64,000 nt of DNA, from contig NZ_JABSPA010000007.1 of NCBI RefSeq assembly GCF_013214175.1, positions 217,440 through 281,439 on the forward strand. The letters are read 5' to 3'. Position 1 is the first letter of the stretch. Each line of letters opens with the position of its first letter. Below the pieces are notes generated by a model that saw only the letters and a list, made by a program, of their open reading frames with translations, was not told the DNA's origin and did no database searches. Shown here in pieces: positions 17,538 to 26,064 of this stretch. The translations under genes were made by a program, and so were the position numbers. Origin of the DNA: Colwellia sp. (GTDB lineage Bacteria; Pseudomonadota; Gammaproteobacteria; Enterobacterales; Alteromonadaceae).

Positions 17538-18824
17538 AAAGTGGGACATCCATGCTTTAAAACGGCTAAATTGTCATCGCGATAACAGCAAAAATGACTA
17601 TTTAAAAATCGGCTAACTAATTAACATCCTTAGATTATCACTTTGTTGCGAAAAATCCCTTCAAAATACCAGAACAACTTAAATTTTAGCCACATAAAAG
17701 CTAACGATAAATCGCTTTGATGTTAAATTTTGATGATAGTTTCCTTATTGGAAGATGTCAGCCTGCTGTCGGTGACCGCTTATCCATCGCTTATTTGTGT
17801 GAGCAGCAAAGGTTGGTAGTTCAGTTACCGTGCCGACCGCTTGATGATATTGTTTGCCAAAGTGTTGTGCGAGTTGTAGCCAGTCCTCACTGTTTAACCC
17901 TAATTGCTGTAATAGTGGGAATGTTCGATAACTCAAGTGCCCTCGTTTATCTTCCCTGATTATTTTTACCGTCTCTTCTACCAAGGTTAAGTAATCTAAC
18001 AATGAAAATGAAATTCCTTTTGGTGATTGCTGATGTTCATTACCGATAAAACCAAGTAAAGGCTTAATAATAAAGGGTAACTGCGCTTTATTATCAATAA
18101 AGCTGGCTTTGTCGTGAATACGCTCAAAGATAGAGGTATATTGCGCACTTTGTACTGAATCAGCCATTTTTGCTCTAATGGGATTTAAATCGACATAGGC
18201 CATACAGGCTAATACTGCTTTTTCATCGAGTAATGCTTGAGATTTAAAGCGCCCCTCCCAAAACCTGCCTTTGCAATTATCTTCTTGATTAGCTTTGCGG
18301 GCGATATATTCATTCAAGTTGCGCATTAACCACGATAAATCAGCTAAACGCATACGCCATTTATTAATAATCTCGTTTGCCTTATCAATCTCAGCTTTGC
18401 AACTACTTTGTCCTTTTTGTAAACGCTCAACGAGTGGGTGGTTATGGTAAAGTTTTTGCCAACGCTCGCATACCTCTTCATCACTCCATGCCATAGCTTC
18501 ACTTTCATCAACATAAACAACCAGATGATAATGATTCGACATCACAGCATAGGCAGCCACATCAATCGCAAAAATGGACGTTAAAAAACGAATACGATCA
18601 ACCATCCATTGCCGACGGTGTTCATAGCTTTGTTTGGTATAAGCATCTTCACCGCAAAGGTAGGCACGGCGAACACAACGTGAAATTAAGTGATAATAAC
18701 GGGTATCTTCTAAAGACACTTGCTTACTGCGTGACTGGGTCATAATAAAACCTCTTTCTTTGGTTGTTATTTAACCATAGTAAAAAGGCGTTATTTATTC
18801 AAAAAAGTATGGATGTCCCACTTT
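17538..18824 (-). mobile_element. RAYT element bounded by 21-bp inverted repeats
   Basis: A Y1-type transposase gene is enclosed by AAAGTGGGACATCCATGCTTT (17538-17558 is 21 bases; core shown without its last base would be 20) and its inverse at 18804-18824; 20 of 21 bases match. Flanking inverted REP-like ends are the usual architecture for REP-associated tyrosine transposases. The right end lies exactly at the 3' end of the ATPase gene, whose last codons are contributed by the repeat. Confidence 0.85.
17745..18743 (-). CDS. REP-associated tyrosine transposase (Y1_Tnp, RAYT)
   Basis: The 332-residue protein is an IS200-like Y1 transposase of the long RAYT type: TRYYHLISRCVRRAYLCG at the N-terminus, the HUH metal motif in SNHYHLVVYVDE (His71, His73), NLNEYIARKANQ with the candidate nucleophilic Tyr, GRFWEGRFKSQALLDEKAVL and AYVDLNPIRA. 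It cleaves and joins single-stranded DNA at REP hairpins. It is longer than IS200 transposases (about 150 residues), as RAYTs with a C-terminal extension are. It lies between the 21-bp inverted repeats, so gene and ends form one unit. Confidence 0.93.
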   Translation of the reverse strand: MTQSRSKQVSLEDTRYYHLISRCVRRAYLCGEDAYTKQSYEHRRQWMVDRIRFLTSIFAIDVAAYAVMSNHYHLVVYVDESEAMAWSDEEVCERWQKLYHNHPLVERLQKGQSSCKAEIDKANEIINKWRMRLADLSWLMRNLNEYIARKANQEDNCKGRFWEGRFKSQALLDEKAVLACMAYVDLNPIRAKMADSVQSAQYTSIFERIHDKASFIDNKAQLPFIIKPLLGFIGNEHQQSPKGISFSLLDYLTLVEETVKIIREDKRGHLSYRTFPLLQQLGLNSEDWLQLAQHFGKQYHQAVGTVTELPTFAAHTNKRWISGHRQQADIFQ

Positions 18825-19500
18825 GCTTGAAAAATGTAAAAAACTTTTCCTGTTGCGAGTGAGAAAATACATGAGCTGCTTCATCAAATAAGAATACAAT
18901 TCGACTTAAGTTGAAATCAGTAATTAGATTTTGCAAAAACTCTTTAAAGTTCTGTGGATTATCTAATATATTAGTGAGTTCCGTTGATGGTATTTTGTCT
19001 TTTAGATCCTGGCTTGTTTCAATTTCTGCTTTTTCTAAAACCTTAATATATTCGTTCAATAAAGAGGAGTACTTCTCTATATCTGTCTCAATAGTCGAGC
19101 CAAAAATAGCTTCAAGCCTCTTATTTAGCTTTGGAATGCAATCTGGTTTTAGTTCTTGTAATTTTTTCAAAGTTTCAGAAAGAATCTTCCCCATCGTCCA
19201 TTGTAAAAAAGGATCTATGGAGTTATCGACTACAGTAATTCTTTCTATTCGAATAGATTCTTCAAAACTTATCCAGACAGGCAAAATACTATTTTTTCCG
19301 AACTCTTTAGTTGACTGTAGCATTGCTGCTTTCATCAGCATTGTCTTGCCAACACCTCTGCTTCCTTCCAATAGGTATTGTTCTGAATCTAACAGCCTTG
19401 TTATTTTATCGTCATTACGCTGTATGAAGTACTTTGTTATTAAGTCTTCAGTCAGGCTTTCTGTCCGATCTAATAAATAATCACCTAATGATTCCTTCAT
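18799..19500 (-). pseudogene. ORC/CDC6-like P-loop ATPase, 3' end missing at the RAYT element
   Basis: The reading frame encodes 233 residues with DRTESLTEDLITKYFI, Walker A GSRGVGKT (46-53) and Walker B IVFLFDEAAH (about 200-209). It resembles P-loop ATPases annotated as ORC-CDC6 or Sll1717-like. It stops just past Walker B, and its last nine residues (QSGTSILF part) are encoded by the RAYT right repeat, so the sensor and winged-helix parts are missing. No continuation was found left of the element, so a deletion accompanied or followed the insertion. The start ATG overlaps the stop of the upstream frame (TAATG), suggesting a coupled pair. Intact relatives often sit beside helical proteins, as here. 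Confidence 0.75.
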
Positions 19501-20185
19501 TATAATTCCTTTAATAATTGTGTTTTTGAGGCTAATTTATTAATTTCCGAGCTAGATTTATCATTAAACCTTAAGATGTACATTATCGCTATCGTACTCA
19601 TAATGTTGAGATAATGTTTTTCGAATTGTTTAAATTCAAACTTTTTGTAAGATATTTCTAACGATTCTTTTTTAAATAAAGTTTTATTTCTTCCATGAAC
19701 TACATCACATAATGTTGAATATTCAGAAGATAAAAATGAGCTGATAGAGTCTTTCTTTTTTTTAATTTTTCAGAACCATTATTAAAAGATGTAATATATT
19801 TTGTCATATAAAATGAGTCATCTCTAATTAAAGCACTAACATACTTACTTGCTTTAGAATCTTCATTTTTAGTTATATTAAACTCAATTTTGTGATCGAA
19901 AAAATAGAATGAGTGGCATGCTAGCTCTATAATATTTCGAAGACCAGAGAGCGCTAACCGATTGTATCCAGATATAGAGGCGTGTATAACAGCTATAACT
20001 TCCGAAACAATCTCATTCCAATAAAAACCAATCTCACTGTCACTGCTTGAGAATATTTCACCGACTTCCATAATAGAATTTAAAGCTTCAAGAATATGTG
20101 TCAGATCATTGTCATCAAGAGTTGTTGACTGAATTTTATTATTGTTTTCAATTAAAGCTATCAGTGTGTTTTTTGTGTATGACAT
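19500..20185 (-). pseudogene. Helical protein gene, frameshifted in an A8 tract
   Basis: The open frame from 20185 gives 161 residues (stop near 19700). At 19756-19763 (A8 on the coding strand) a -1 shift enters a frame that stays open for about 85 more codons, KKDSISSFLSSEYSTLCDV onward to KTQLLKEL, and stops at 19500-19502, one base into the ATPase start codon. The restored protein would be about 228 residues, mainly helical, with GYNRLALSGLRNIIELACHS, reminiscent of abortive-infection or HEPN-like helical proteins, though no family was recognised. The homopolymer could be a mutation, a sequencing error or a slippery site (A AAA AAA). The one-base overlap with the ATPase supports the restored end. 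Confidence 0.7.
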
Positions 20186-20438
20186 ATCAATAATTAAGCC
20201 ATTAATTCAAGTGCATGTAATCTAAGTAAAAAAGTCAATTGATGTTATGTGTTTCTCTAGTACAGTTATTTACAGAACTCCAAGTAAAAGCATCTTTGCC
20301 ATTCTGGCAGTCGACTAACTAAAGATAAGAATACGGACATGTGATTGTTTTACTTTGATCTAAAGCCTAATTTCTAGCTAAAGGCTCTTTTGAGGTGTGC
20401 TTGAGTTGTTCATGTTTGCAGTTTTACGATTAAATGAG

Positions 20439-20474
20439 GCTAAAGCCTAAATTTGGGTGACTTTGGGCTTTAGC
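20439..20474 (-). terminator. Hairpin after the 89-residue gene
   Basis: GCTAAAGCC (20439-20447) pairs with GGCTTTAGC (20466-20474). No long T run follows on the minus strand, so termination is only suspected. The gap 20186-20483 otherwise holds nothing visible. Confidence 0.35.
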
Positions 20475-20483
20475 TTAAGACTA

Positions 20484-20753
20484 TTATGATTTTTCTATTT
20501 TCCATTGGTAATGACGAGTCACGAGAGCTTTACCCATGAACCATAACCCTTTAACTTTGAGTATCAGCTCACCGTCATAGTAACTTTGTAAGCATTCGCC
20601 TATTTGCTCATTAATATTCAAGTCGTAATGCAATTGAATTGGTCTATCTTTTTGTATGATGTGAAGTCCGCCCATCGCAAGCGTGTAACCTTGCCAATCG
20701 CTGTTATCAGCCGCAAACCTTGCTTGCTCTAACAGTGTATCTTTTTTATCCAT
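20484..20753 (-). CDS. Small protein of unknown function
   Basis: The 89-residue product starts MDKKDTLLEQARFAADNSDW and ends KIEKS. It has no signal peptide or membrane segment and is a mixed alpha/beta composition with a run of beta-like residues (GELILKVKGLWFMGKALVTR). No family was recognised. It stands alone between the frameshifted gene and the AraC regulator. Composition and an open ATG start support a real gene, but not strongly. Confidence 0.5.
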   Translation of the reverse strand: MDKKDTLLEQARFAADNSDWQGYTLAMGGLHIIQKDRPIQLHYDLNINEQIGECLQSYYDGELILKVKGLWFMGKALVTRHYQWKIEKS

Positions 20754-20900
20754 GAACTTAGCGCGTAATCGTCTTAGTTCACGCCATACAGAAACACTAC
20801 TCCCTGTGCCAGGATAGTTGCCCTAACTATCTACATAAAACATTATCTTTAGCGATTCAATAACCTGAGCCCAAAGCTGACCTGCTTATGTAAATAAGCA

Positions 20901-21779
20901 TTATGCTTGTCTGCGAAATTCTCTCGGGGATACACCTATGAGCTTTTTGAAATAACGGCCCATATGACTTTGGTTTGAAAAACCAACTTTAAGGGCAATA
21001 TCAGCCAATTTTAATTCAGAATAACTTAACGCATGTTTAACGTGTTCAATGCGGACATTAGTCAGATATTCTTGTGGTGTTTGTGCCAGACTTTCTTTGA
21101 ACATTCTGCAAAAATGGTATTCACTCAATTGGGCTAAATCAGCTAATTCATCTAAGTATATTTGTCTTTGATAATTCGCCTGTATAAAGTCACAAACAAG
21201 AACGCAAATTTTAGGAGATAAGCCGCCTTTTAATGGCGATTTTAATTGTTTATTGCCCATGCGCTGCAGCATAGAAATTAAAATGGTATCTGTGACTTGC
21301 TCAAGAGCTAATTGCAAATCATTGGTATGCCAATTAGCCCTTGCCATGTTATGGCGAAATAATGCTTCTAACCCTAAATCTTCGGTAAAGGTAAGTTCTG
21401 GCAAGTCAATTGTTCTGGGATCTATATCAAATACTCTTAATGCTAATCGCTTGATATAGGTATCATCAAAATACAGGTGCATAAACTCCTGCGTATCCCC
21501 AACTTGCCATTGACTATCAGCGCCTTTAGGCATTAAACAGAATTTTCCTGGTGCACCTTTATTCGCCTTAATATCGGTTCTAAATGTATTGTAACCGCCC
21601 GTTAAATACATGCTTAACGTATGCTGCTTATTATTTACATAAGATAAGTGTTCGTTATTGTTGCGGTAATGCGCCCATGTTAAACCATGGCTTAAAGACT
21701 TTTGCCTGACACAGGTTTTTTTTGAAAGCTCAAAGGTGATTGGCTTTTTGTTGATATGATTTTCAATTATAGCGTTCAT
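20901..21779 (-). CDS. AraC family transcriptional regulator
   Basis: The 292-residue protein has an N-terminal cupin-like sensor part (about 10-150) and a C-terminal pair of helix-turn-helix motifs (about 190-290): IYLDELADLAQLSEYHFCRMFKE and LADIALKVGFSNQSHMGRYFKKL followed by GVSPREFRRQ. It is divergent from the EamA transporter gene (start to start 148 bases), so it probably controls that transporter. The effector is unknown. Confidence 0.9.
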   Translation of the reverse strand: MNAIIENHINKKPITFELSKKTCVRQKSLSHGLTWAHYRNNNEHLSYVNNKQHTLSMYLTGGYNTFRTDIKANKGAPGKFCLMPKGADSQWQVGDTQEFMHLYFDDTYIKRLALRVFDIDPRTIDLPELTFTEDLGLEALFRHNMARANWHTNDLQLALEQVTDTILISMLQRMGNKQLKSPLKGGLSPKICVLVCDFIQANYQRQIYLDELADLAQLSEYHFCRMFKESLAQTPQEYLTNVRIEHVKHALSYSELKLADIALKVGFSNQSHMGRYFKKLIGVSPREFRRQA

Positions 21780-21927
21780 ACCTTAACACTAACTGTTAAC
21801 AATAAAGGGCTCAAGTAGTCTAGCAACAATAACCGCAATATCGTGTTAGTTTACTAAAGATGATGACAGAAATGTTGTGTATTAAAGTCAATAATGAATT
21901 CTTTATGTTGGTTTGAGTGAGTGAAAA

Positions 21928-22857
21928 ATGACTGCATTTTTATATGCTTTAATGATTTTTGTCTGGGGGTTTTCCTGGATTGCTATAAAGTGGCAACAAG
22001 GCAGTGTAGCCATGGAGGTTTCTATTTTATATCGATTCATCTTTGCTGCTGTAGTGATGTTTGTGATCGGAAAAGTATTTAATAAATTACAATCGGTGAG
22101 TATTAAAGATCAAAAGTACTTTGCACTACAAGGCTGCTGTTTATTTTGTTGTAATTTTTTATTTTTTTATAGCTCTACCGCTTATATTGCCAGTGGTTTA
22201 ACGGCGGTTATTATGGCTACGGCACCTATTTTTAACGCCATTCACGGCCGGTTTTTATATGGTACTACCACCAATAATAATTTTTGGCTGGGGGTAGTGG
22301 TAGGTTTAACGGGTATTGCTAGCTTATTTGCGGGTGATTTATTACAAACAGATTGGTCTCAAGAAGTATTTTTAGGTTTGTTTTATGCGTTGGCTGGTAC
22401 TTGGTGCTTTTCAATTGGCAATATGATCAGTATTCGTAATAGTAAAAACAAAATCCAACCCTTTACTGCAACAAGTTACGCTATGATTTATGGCTGTATT
22501 ACCTTATTAATCATTATATTATTTAAAGACTTAAGTTTTGAAATTGCATTAAACACACGTTATTTAGCCAGCCTTGCCTATTTAGCTATACCAGCATCTG
22601 TTATTGGTTTTACCGTTTATTTAATATTGGTTGATAGAATAGGAGCAAATAAGGCGGCCTACTTATTGGTGATCACACCCATAGTCGCTTTAATGATCTC
22701 AAGTATATTTGAAAGTTACCAATGGACAGTATATTCAACCTTAGGTTTACTCTGTGTTGTATTAGGCAATGTTATTACTCAAGTTAAAAAACCTATACTC
22801 TCTTATTTTATAAAGGGACGTATCTCTGATTTTAAAACTAAGAAAATTAAAGGTTAG
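21928..22857 (+). CDS. EamA family DMT transporter
   Basis: This 309-residue inner-membrane protein has about ten hydrophobic helices in two EamA repeats: FVWGFSWIAIKWQ in the first helix, TAYIASGLTAVIMATAPIFNAIHG at the end of the first repeat and ANKAAYLLVITPIVALMISSIFE in the second. The family exports or imports amino acids and related metabolites; the substrate cannot be read from sequence. It is divergent from and probably regulated by the AraC gene. A terminator shared with the converging GH20 gene follows. A 36-codon frame right after it (22862-22972) may be the broken start of another gene. Confidence 0.9.
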   Translation: MTAFLYALMIFVWGFSWIAIKWQQGSVAMEVSILYRFIFAAVVMFVIGKVFNKLQSVSIKDQKYFALQGCCLFCCNFLFFYSSTAYIASGLTAVIMATAPIFNAIHGRFLYGTTTNNNFWLGVVVGLTGIASLFAGDLLQTDWSQEVFLGLFYALAGTWCFSIGNMISIRNSKNKIQPFTATSYAMIYGCITLLIIILFKDLSFEIALNTRYLASLAYLAIPASVIGFTVYLILVDRIGANKAAYLLVITPIVALMISSIFESYQWTVYSTLGLLCVVLGNVITQVKKPILSYFIKGRISDFKTKKIKG

Positions 22858-22973
22858 CAAGATGAATGCCTCTGCTGCTGACACAAAACCAACCGACGTT
22901 GTGGTAATGGCCGATAACGCCGAATTTTCGATGAGGTTGACAGCAATAACGAGCAGGACAATGACAAACTGAC

Positions 22974-23011
22974 AAATAAGGACAAATTTTCTTACTAATT
23001 TGTCCTTATTT
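22974..23011. terminator. Bidirectional terminator between EamA and GH20 genes
   Basis: AAATAAGGACAAAT (22974-22987) pairs perfectly with ATTTGTCCTTATTT (22998-23011) around a 10-base loop. A/T flanks on both sides let it serve both converging genes. Confidence 0.85.
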
Positions 23012-23021
23012 ACTGCTTGAA

Positions 23022-24719
23022 CTAATTCCTTGATTTAGCCTGCTTGCTTAATAAACCTTCTTTGGCAAGTGGTCGATAATTAATACCTTGTTGCTCCAAA
23101 GTATCAAGTTGCTGTGCTAATCGTTTACTAAAAGCTGACCATGAGCGTTGCTCTTGTGGTGACCAAGCAACTTCAGCTAAGGATAATAAGCGCGGGAATA
23201 TCATGTATTGCGCATCACTCATTGATTTAATGGTTTCTCCCCAAAGAGCCGCTTCAACACCAATAATATTTTTAGCGGTAAGTCCCTCAATCATCAACTC
23301 AGGATCCCAGTTGTAAGAGTTTTCAATACTGTTGTACCCTGCCCAATGCAAACCAATTGGCGCGTCTTTATCGTATTTAAGATCTAAGTACGTTTTATTG
23401 GCGGGTGACATAACAATTTTGTTACCACTTTTAGCCATATTTACGGTGTTTTCACAGCAGTGATTTTTGTTATTCCAATGTTGACCTACTACATCGCTAC
23501 TTAAGCCATCAACACTGCCTAGATCATTAGTCCAGCCAATCAGAGTTTTGCCATGTTTGCTAATAATGTCACTGGCTTTTAACATAAAGTCAGCATAGTC
23601 TTGATGTTTAACCCATTTAGGGGTTTCATCACCGCCAACATGGATATATTGTCCGGTCGTTCTTTTAGCAACTTCGCTAACAACATCTTCAAAGAAGTCA
23701 TAAATTTTAGGATTAGAAAAACACAACGAGCTAATACGCACTTCAACGCCGGTATAAGGCCAATCGGGTTTATCGCCATCGCAATAAAGCTCATCAGGAT
23801 AAGCAGCAAGCGCGGCTTTAACATGACCGGGTACATCAATTTCAGGAATTAAGGTAATAAAACGTTCATCAGCATATTGAACAATTTCTTGGTATTCATC
23901 TAAGCTATAAAAACAATTTTCACAGCTTTGTTGACCAACCGCAGAGTTACTGCCAACTTCGGTCAGTTTTGGCCAACTTGGAATTTCAATGCGCCAGCCT
24001 TGGTCGTCAGTTAAGTGAAAATGAAAGACGTTATATTTATAAGCGGCAAGGTAATCAATTACTTGTTTCACTTCATCTACAGTATAAAAATGTCTTGCTA
24101 CATCTAACATAAAACCGCGATGCTCAAAACGAGGGTAGTCATTAATAATACCGGTTTGAAGAACCGCTAGTTTATTATCATCTGCCAAGGGTAAAAGCTG
24201 TTTCAGGGTTTGAATTCCTCGAAATACACCTGCCTCAGAGCCACCGACAATACTTATTAACTGTTCTTCAATAACCATTGAATAAGCTTCTGGGCCACCG
24301 GCTAATTCACTATCTACCAATAAAAAAATTTGATTTTTTTCAACAGAAAATTTTGATAAATTTATATCAAGCAGCTTCTGTCCGCTGATAACATTAATTT
24401 CAATTGACTGTTCAACAACGCTCGATATTGCTGTTGTTAGCTGATTCGCAACGGCAATTAACTTAGGTTGGCTAGCACTAATGAATATTTGCTTGGTATT
24501 AGCTAAAACAAAATAACCAGTGCCTTGTTGTGCTTCCACAGGAAGGGGAATGATATTGCTGTAATCTACGCTGCTTAGCTTAGCCGTAGATGTTGTTACT
24601 GTTGAAAGCTTATTCTGATTACTATTAATGTTTTTTTTGTTGTTACCATAATCATCACAGCTAGAGAGCATCAATAGACTTAACAGTAAAACAATGAATG
24701 CTTTATAAGAGATTTGCAT
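23022..24719 (-). CDS. GH20 beta-N-acetylhexosaminidase, lipoprotein
   Basis: The 565-residue protein begins with a lipoprotein signal (LMLSSC, Cys21), so it is probably anchored in the outer membrane. The GH20b domain (about 50-195) precedes the catalytic barrel (about 197-540), which contains HLTDDQGWRIEIPSWPKL, PEIDVPGH and the catalytic pair D364-E365 in HVGGDE. These residues drive substrate-assisted removal of terminal beta-GlcNAc or GalNAc. It is the last gene of the minus-strand group with TonB receptor and LacI, but has its own promoter block (24771-24826) with a TAGGG palindrome. Substrate within the sulfated glycan is inferred. Confidence 0.95.
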   Translation of the reverse strand: MQISYKAFIVLLLSLLMLSSCDDYGNNKKNINSNQNKLSTVTTSTAKLSSVDYSNIIPLPVEAQQGTGYFVLANTKQIFISASQPKLIAVANQLTTAISSVVEQSIEINVISGQKLLDINLSKFSVEKNQIFLLVDSELAGGPEAYSMVIEEQLISIVGGSEAGVFRGIQTLKQLLPLADDNKLAVLQTGIINDYPRFEHRGFMLDVARHFYTVDEVKQVIDYLAAYKYNVFHFHLTDDQGWRIEIPSWPKLTEVGSNSAVGQQSCENCFYSLDEYQEIVQYADERFITLIPEIDVPGHVKAALAAYPDELYCDGDKPDWPYTGVEVRISSLCFSNPKIYDFFEDVVSEVAKRTTGQYIHVGGDETPKWVKHQDYADFMLKASDIISKHGKTLIGWTNDLGSVDGLSSDVVGQHWNNKNHCCENTVNMAKSGNKIVMSPANKTYLDLKYDKDAPIGLHWAGYNSIENSYNWDPELMIEGLTAKNIIGVEAALWGETIKSMSDAQYMIFPRLLSLAEVAWSPQEQRSWSAFSKRLAQQLDTLEQQGINYRPLAKEGLLSKQAKSRN

Positions 24720-24770
24720 ATATTTTTAACCTTACCAGTAGTTTTCGTGAAAGCAATATTAAAATTGCTC

Positions 24771-24826
24771 GCGCATCGTTATTATTGAATCACAGTAAGA
24801 CTCTGCTCTATATAGGGAATTCCTTA
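24771..24826 (-). promoter_or_regulatory. Shared promoter block upstream of GH20 gene
   Basis: TAGGG-AATT-CCTTA lies at 24813-24826 and GATGCGC (minus strand) at 24771-24777; the two are 36 bases apart from edge to edge reference, the same as at 29041-29096 and 36221-36276. If an activator bound the palindrome around -41.5, transcription would start next to the GATRCGC block. The start codon is about 50 bases further. Confidence 0.6.
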
Positions 24827-24961
24827 TCTGCTGACTAGTACTTACCCGTTTTTCATAACAACAATACTCATTGCTTCTCTGCATACTAAAACGAATGATT
24901 TAAGCAAGCTTGAATTTCGCACTTTTAAAGTTAATAAATGATAAAAGTGCTAACTAATAAT

Positions 24962-25966
24962 TCAGTTAACTGGGCAAGCAGAATCCCTAACAACCAACTC
25001 AGGGGTAAATACTCGAGATTGAGGTTTAGTATTTTTTCGGATTAGGGAAATTAATAATTGTGTCGCAGTTTTTGCCACTAGCTCAGTTGACTGCTTCGCG
25101 GTAGTCAAGCCTGGTAGAGTTTGTCGTGAAAAAGGGCTATCTTCAAAGCCAACAATAGACAGCTGCTCTGGTACTGATATACCCATAAAACCTGCGGTAA
25201 ACAAGCACCCAGCAGCAATTTCGTCGTTACAAGCAAATATAGCCGTGGGTTTATTCTCACCCGTTAATAACTGAAAAGCCCCTTCGACACCAGATTCAAA
25301 TGAAAATATTCCATCTAAAATAAAATCTTCATTAGGACATATTTTATTTTTATTAAGTTTTGCTAAATAACCAGCAAATCTTTGAAATGCCGAACCATGA
25401 GCTTTATCTCCCTGGATAAAGGCAATATCTTTATGACCTAAATCAATTAAGTATTGGGTAAGATCAGCTGCAGCTTTAAAATCATTTATGCAAATGGTGC
25501 GATCATCATCACAGCCTTTACCTGAAATTATCTTAATGTAACAAATATTTTCTTCATCAAGCCTGGTCAATAACGTTGGCATTTCGGACAAAGGTGGCGT
25601 TAACACTAAACCCGCCATCTGACTTCGCCGAACCATAGCGATAATGTCATCACAGATCGTGTTCGAAGAGGCTTGGCAAGGACGAATAAATAACTCCAAG
25701 CCCTCTTGCAAACATATCTCTAAGATACCCTTTTGACATTCAATAATGTAATGACTATTGGGATTATCATAAACAAAGCCTATTGATGAGGGAGCACCAC
25801 ACAGTTGACGCGCGGTCACACTGGGGTGGTAATTTAATTCTTTTATTGCTTGCCACACTCTTTCTTTTTTGAATGGGCAAACATATTGTTCTTTATTAAT
25901 GACCCGAGATACAGTTTTAGATGAAACTTCAGCTAACTGTGCAACATCCATCATAGTTACTCTCAT
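24962..25966 (-). CDS. LacI family transcriptional regulator
   Basis: The 334-residue protein has the LacI HTH at the very N-terminus (TMMDVAQLAEVSSKTVSRVIN, about 4-24), the hinge region with NYHPSVTARQLCG, and a periplasmic-binding-like sensor domain with SIGFVYDNPNSHYI, KDIAFIQGDKAHGSAFQRFAGY, PTAIFACNDEIAAGCL and SIVGFEDSPFSRQTLPGLTT. It should bind a sugar released from the glycan and control the neighbouring receptor and GH20 genes. It lies between them on the same strand, separated from the receptor by a terminator. No clear LacI-type operator was seen by eye in the adjacent promoters. Confidence 0.94.
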   Translation of the reverse strand: MRVTMMDVAQLAEVSSKTVSRVINKEQYVCPFKKERVWQAIKELNYHPSVTARQLCGAPSSIGFVYDNPNSHYIIECQKGILEICLQEGLELFIRPCQASSNTICDDIIAMVRRSQMAGLVLTPPLSEMPTLLTRLDEENICYIKIISGKGCDDDRTICINDFKAAADLTQYLIDLGHKDIAFIQGDKAHGSAFQRFAGYLAKLNKNKICPNEDFILDGIFSFESGVEGAFQLLTGENKPTAIFACNDEIAAGCLFTAGFMGISVPEQLSIVGFEDSPFSRQTLPGLTTAKQSTELVAKTATQLLISLIRKNTKPQSRVFTPELVVRDSACPVN

Positions 25967-26007
25967 AGCTTCTACCTTGTCTTAGTATTACTAACCAACA
26001 ACCTAAA

Positions 26008-26037
26008 AAGCCATTGATTAAATTTAATCAATGGCTT
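26008..26037 (-). terminator. Terminator after the TonB receptor
   Basis: A perfect 30-base palindrome (AAGCCATTGATTAAA and its complement) is followed on the minus strand by TTTTT. It should end most receptor transcripts before the LacI gene. Confidence 0.85.
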
Positions 26038-26064
26038 ATACCAATTGAAACTGAATGGTTCTAC

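Noticed and set aside
17717..17959. 80-codon plus-strand frame overlapping the RAYT gene
   Set aside because: Shadow of the transposase on the other strand.
22862..22972. 36-codon frame after the EamA gene with AAAGG upstream
   Set aside because: Too short and without any family feature; at most the start of a lost gene.
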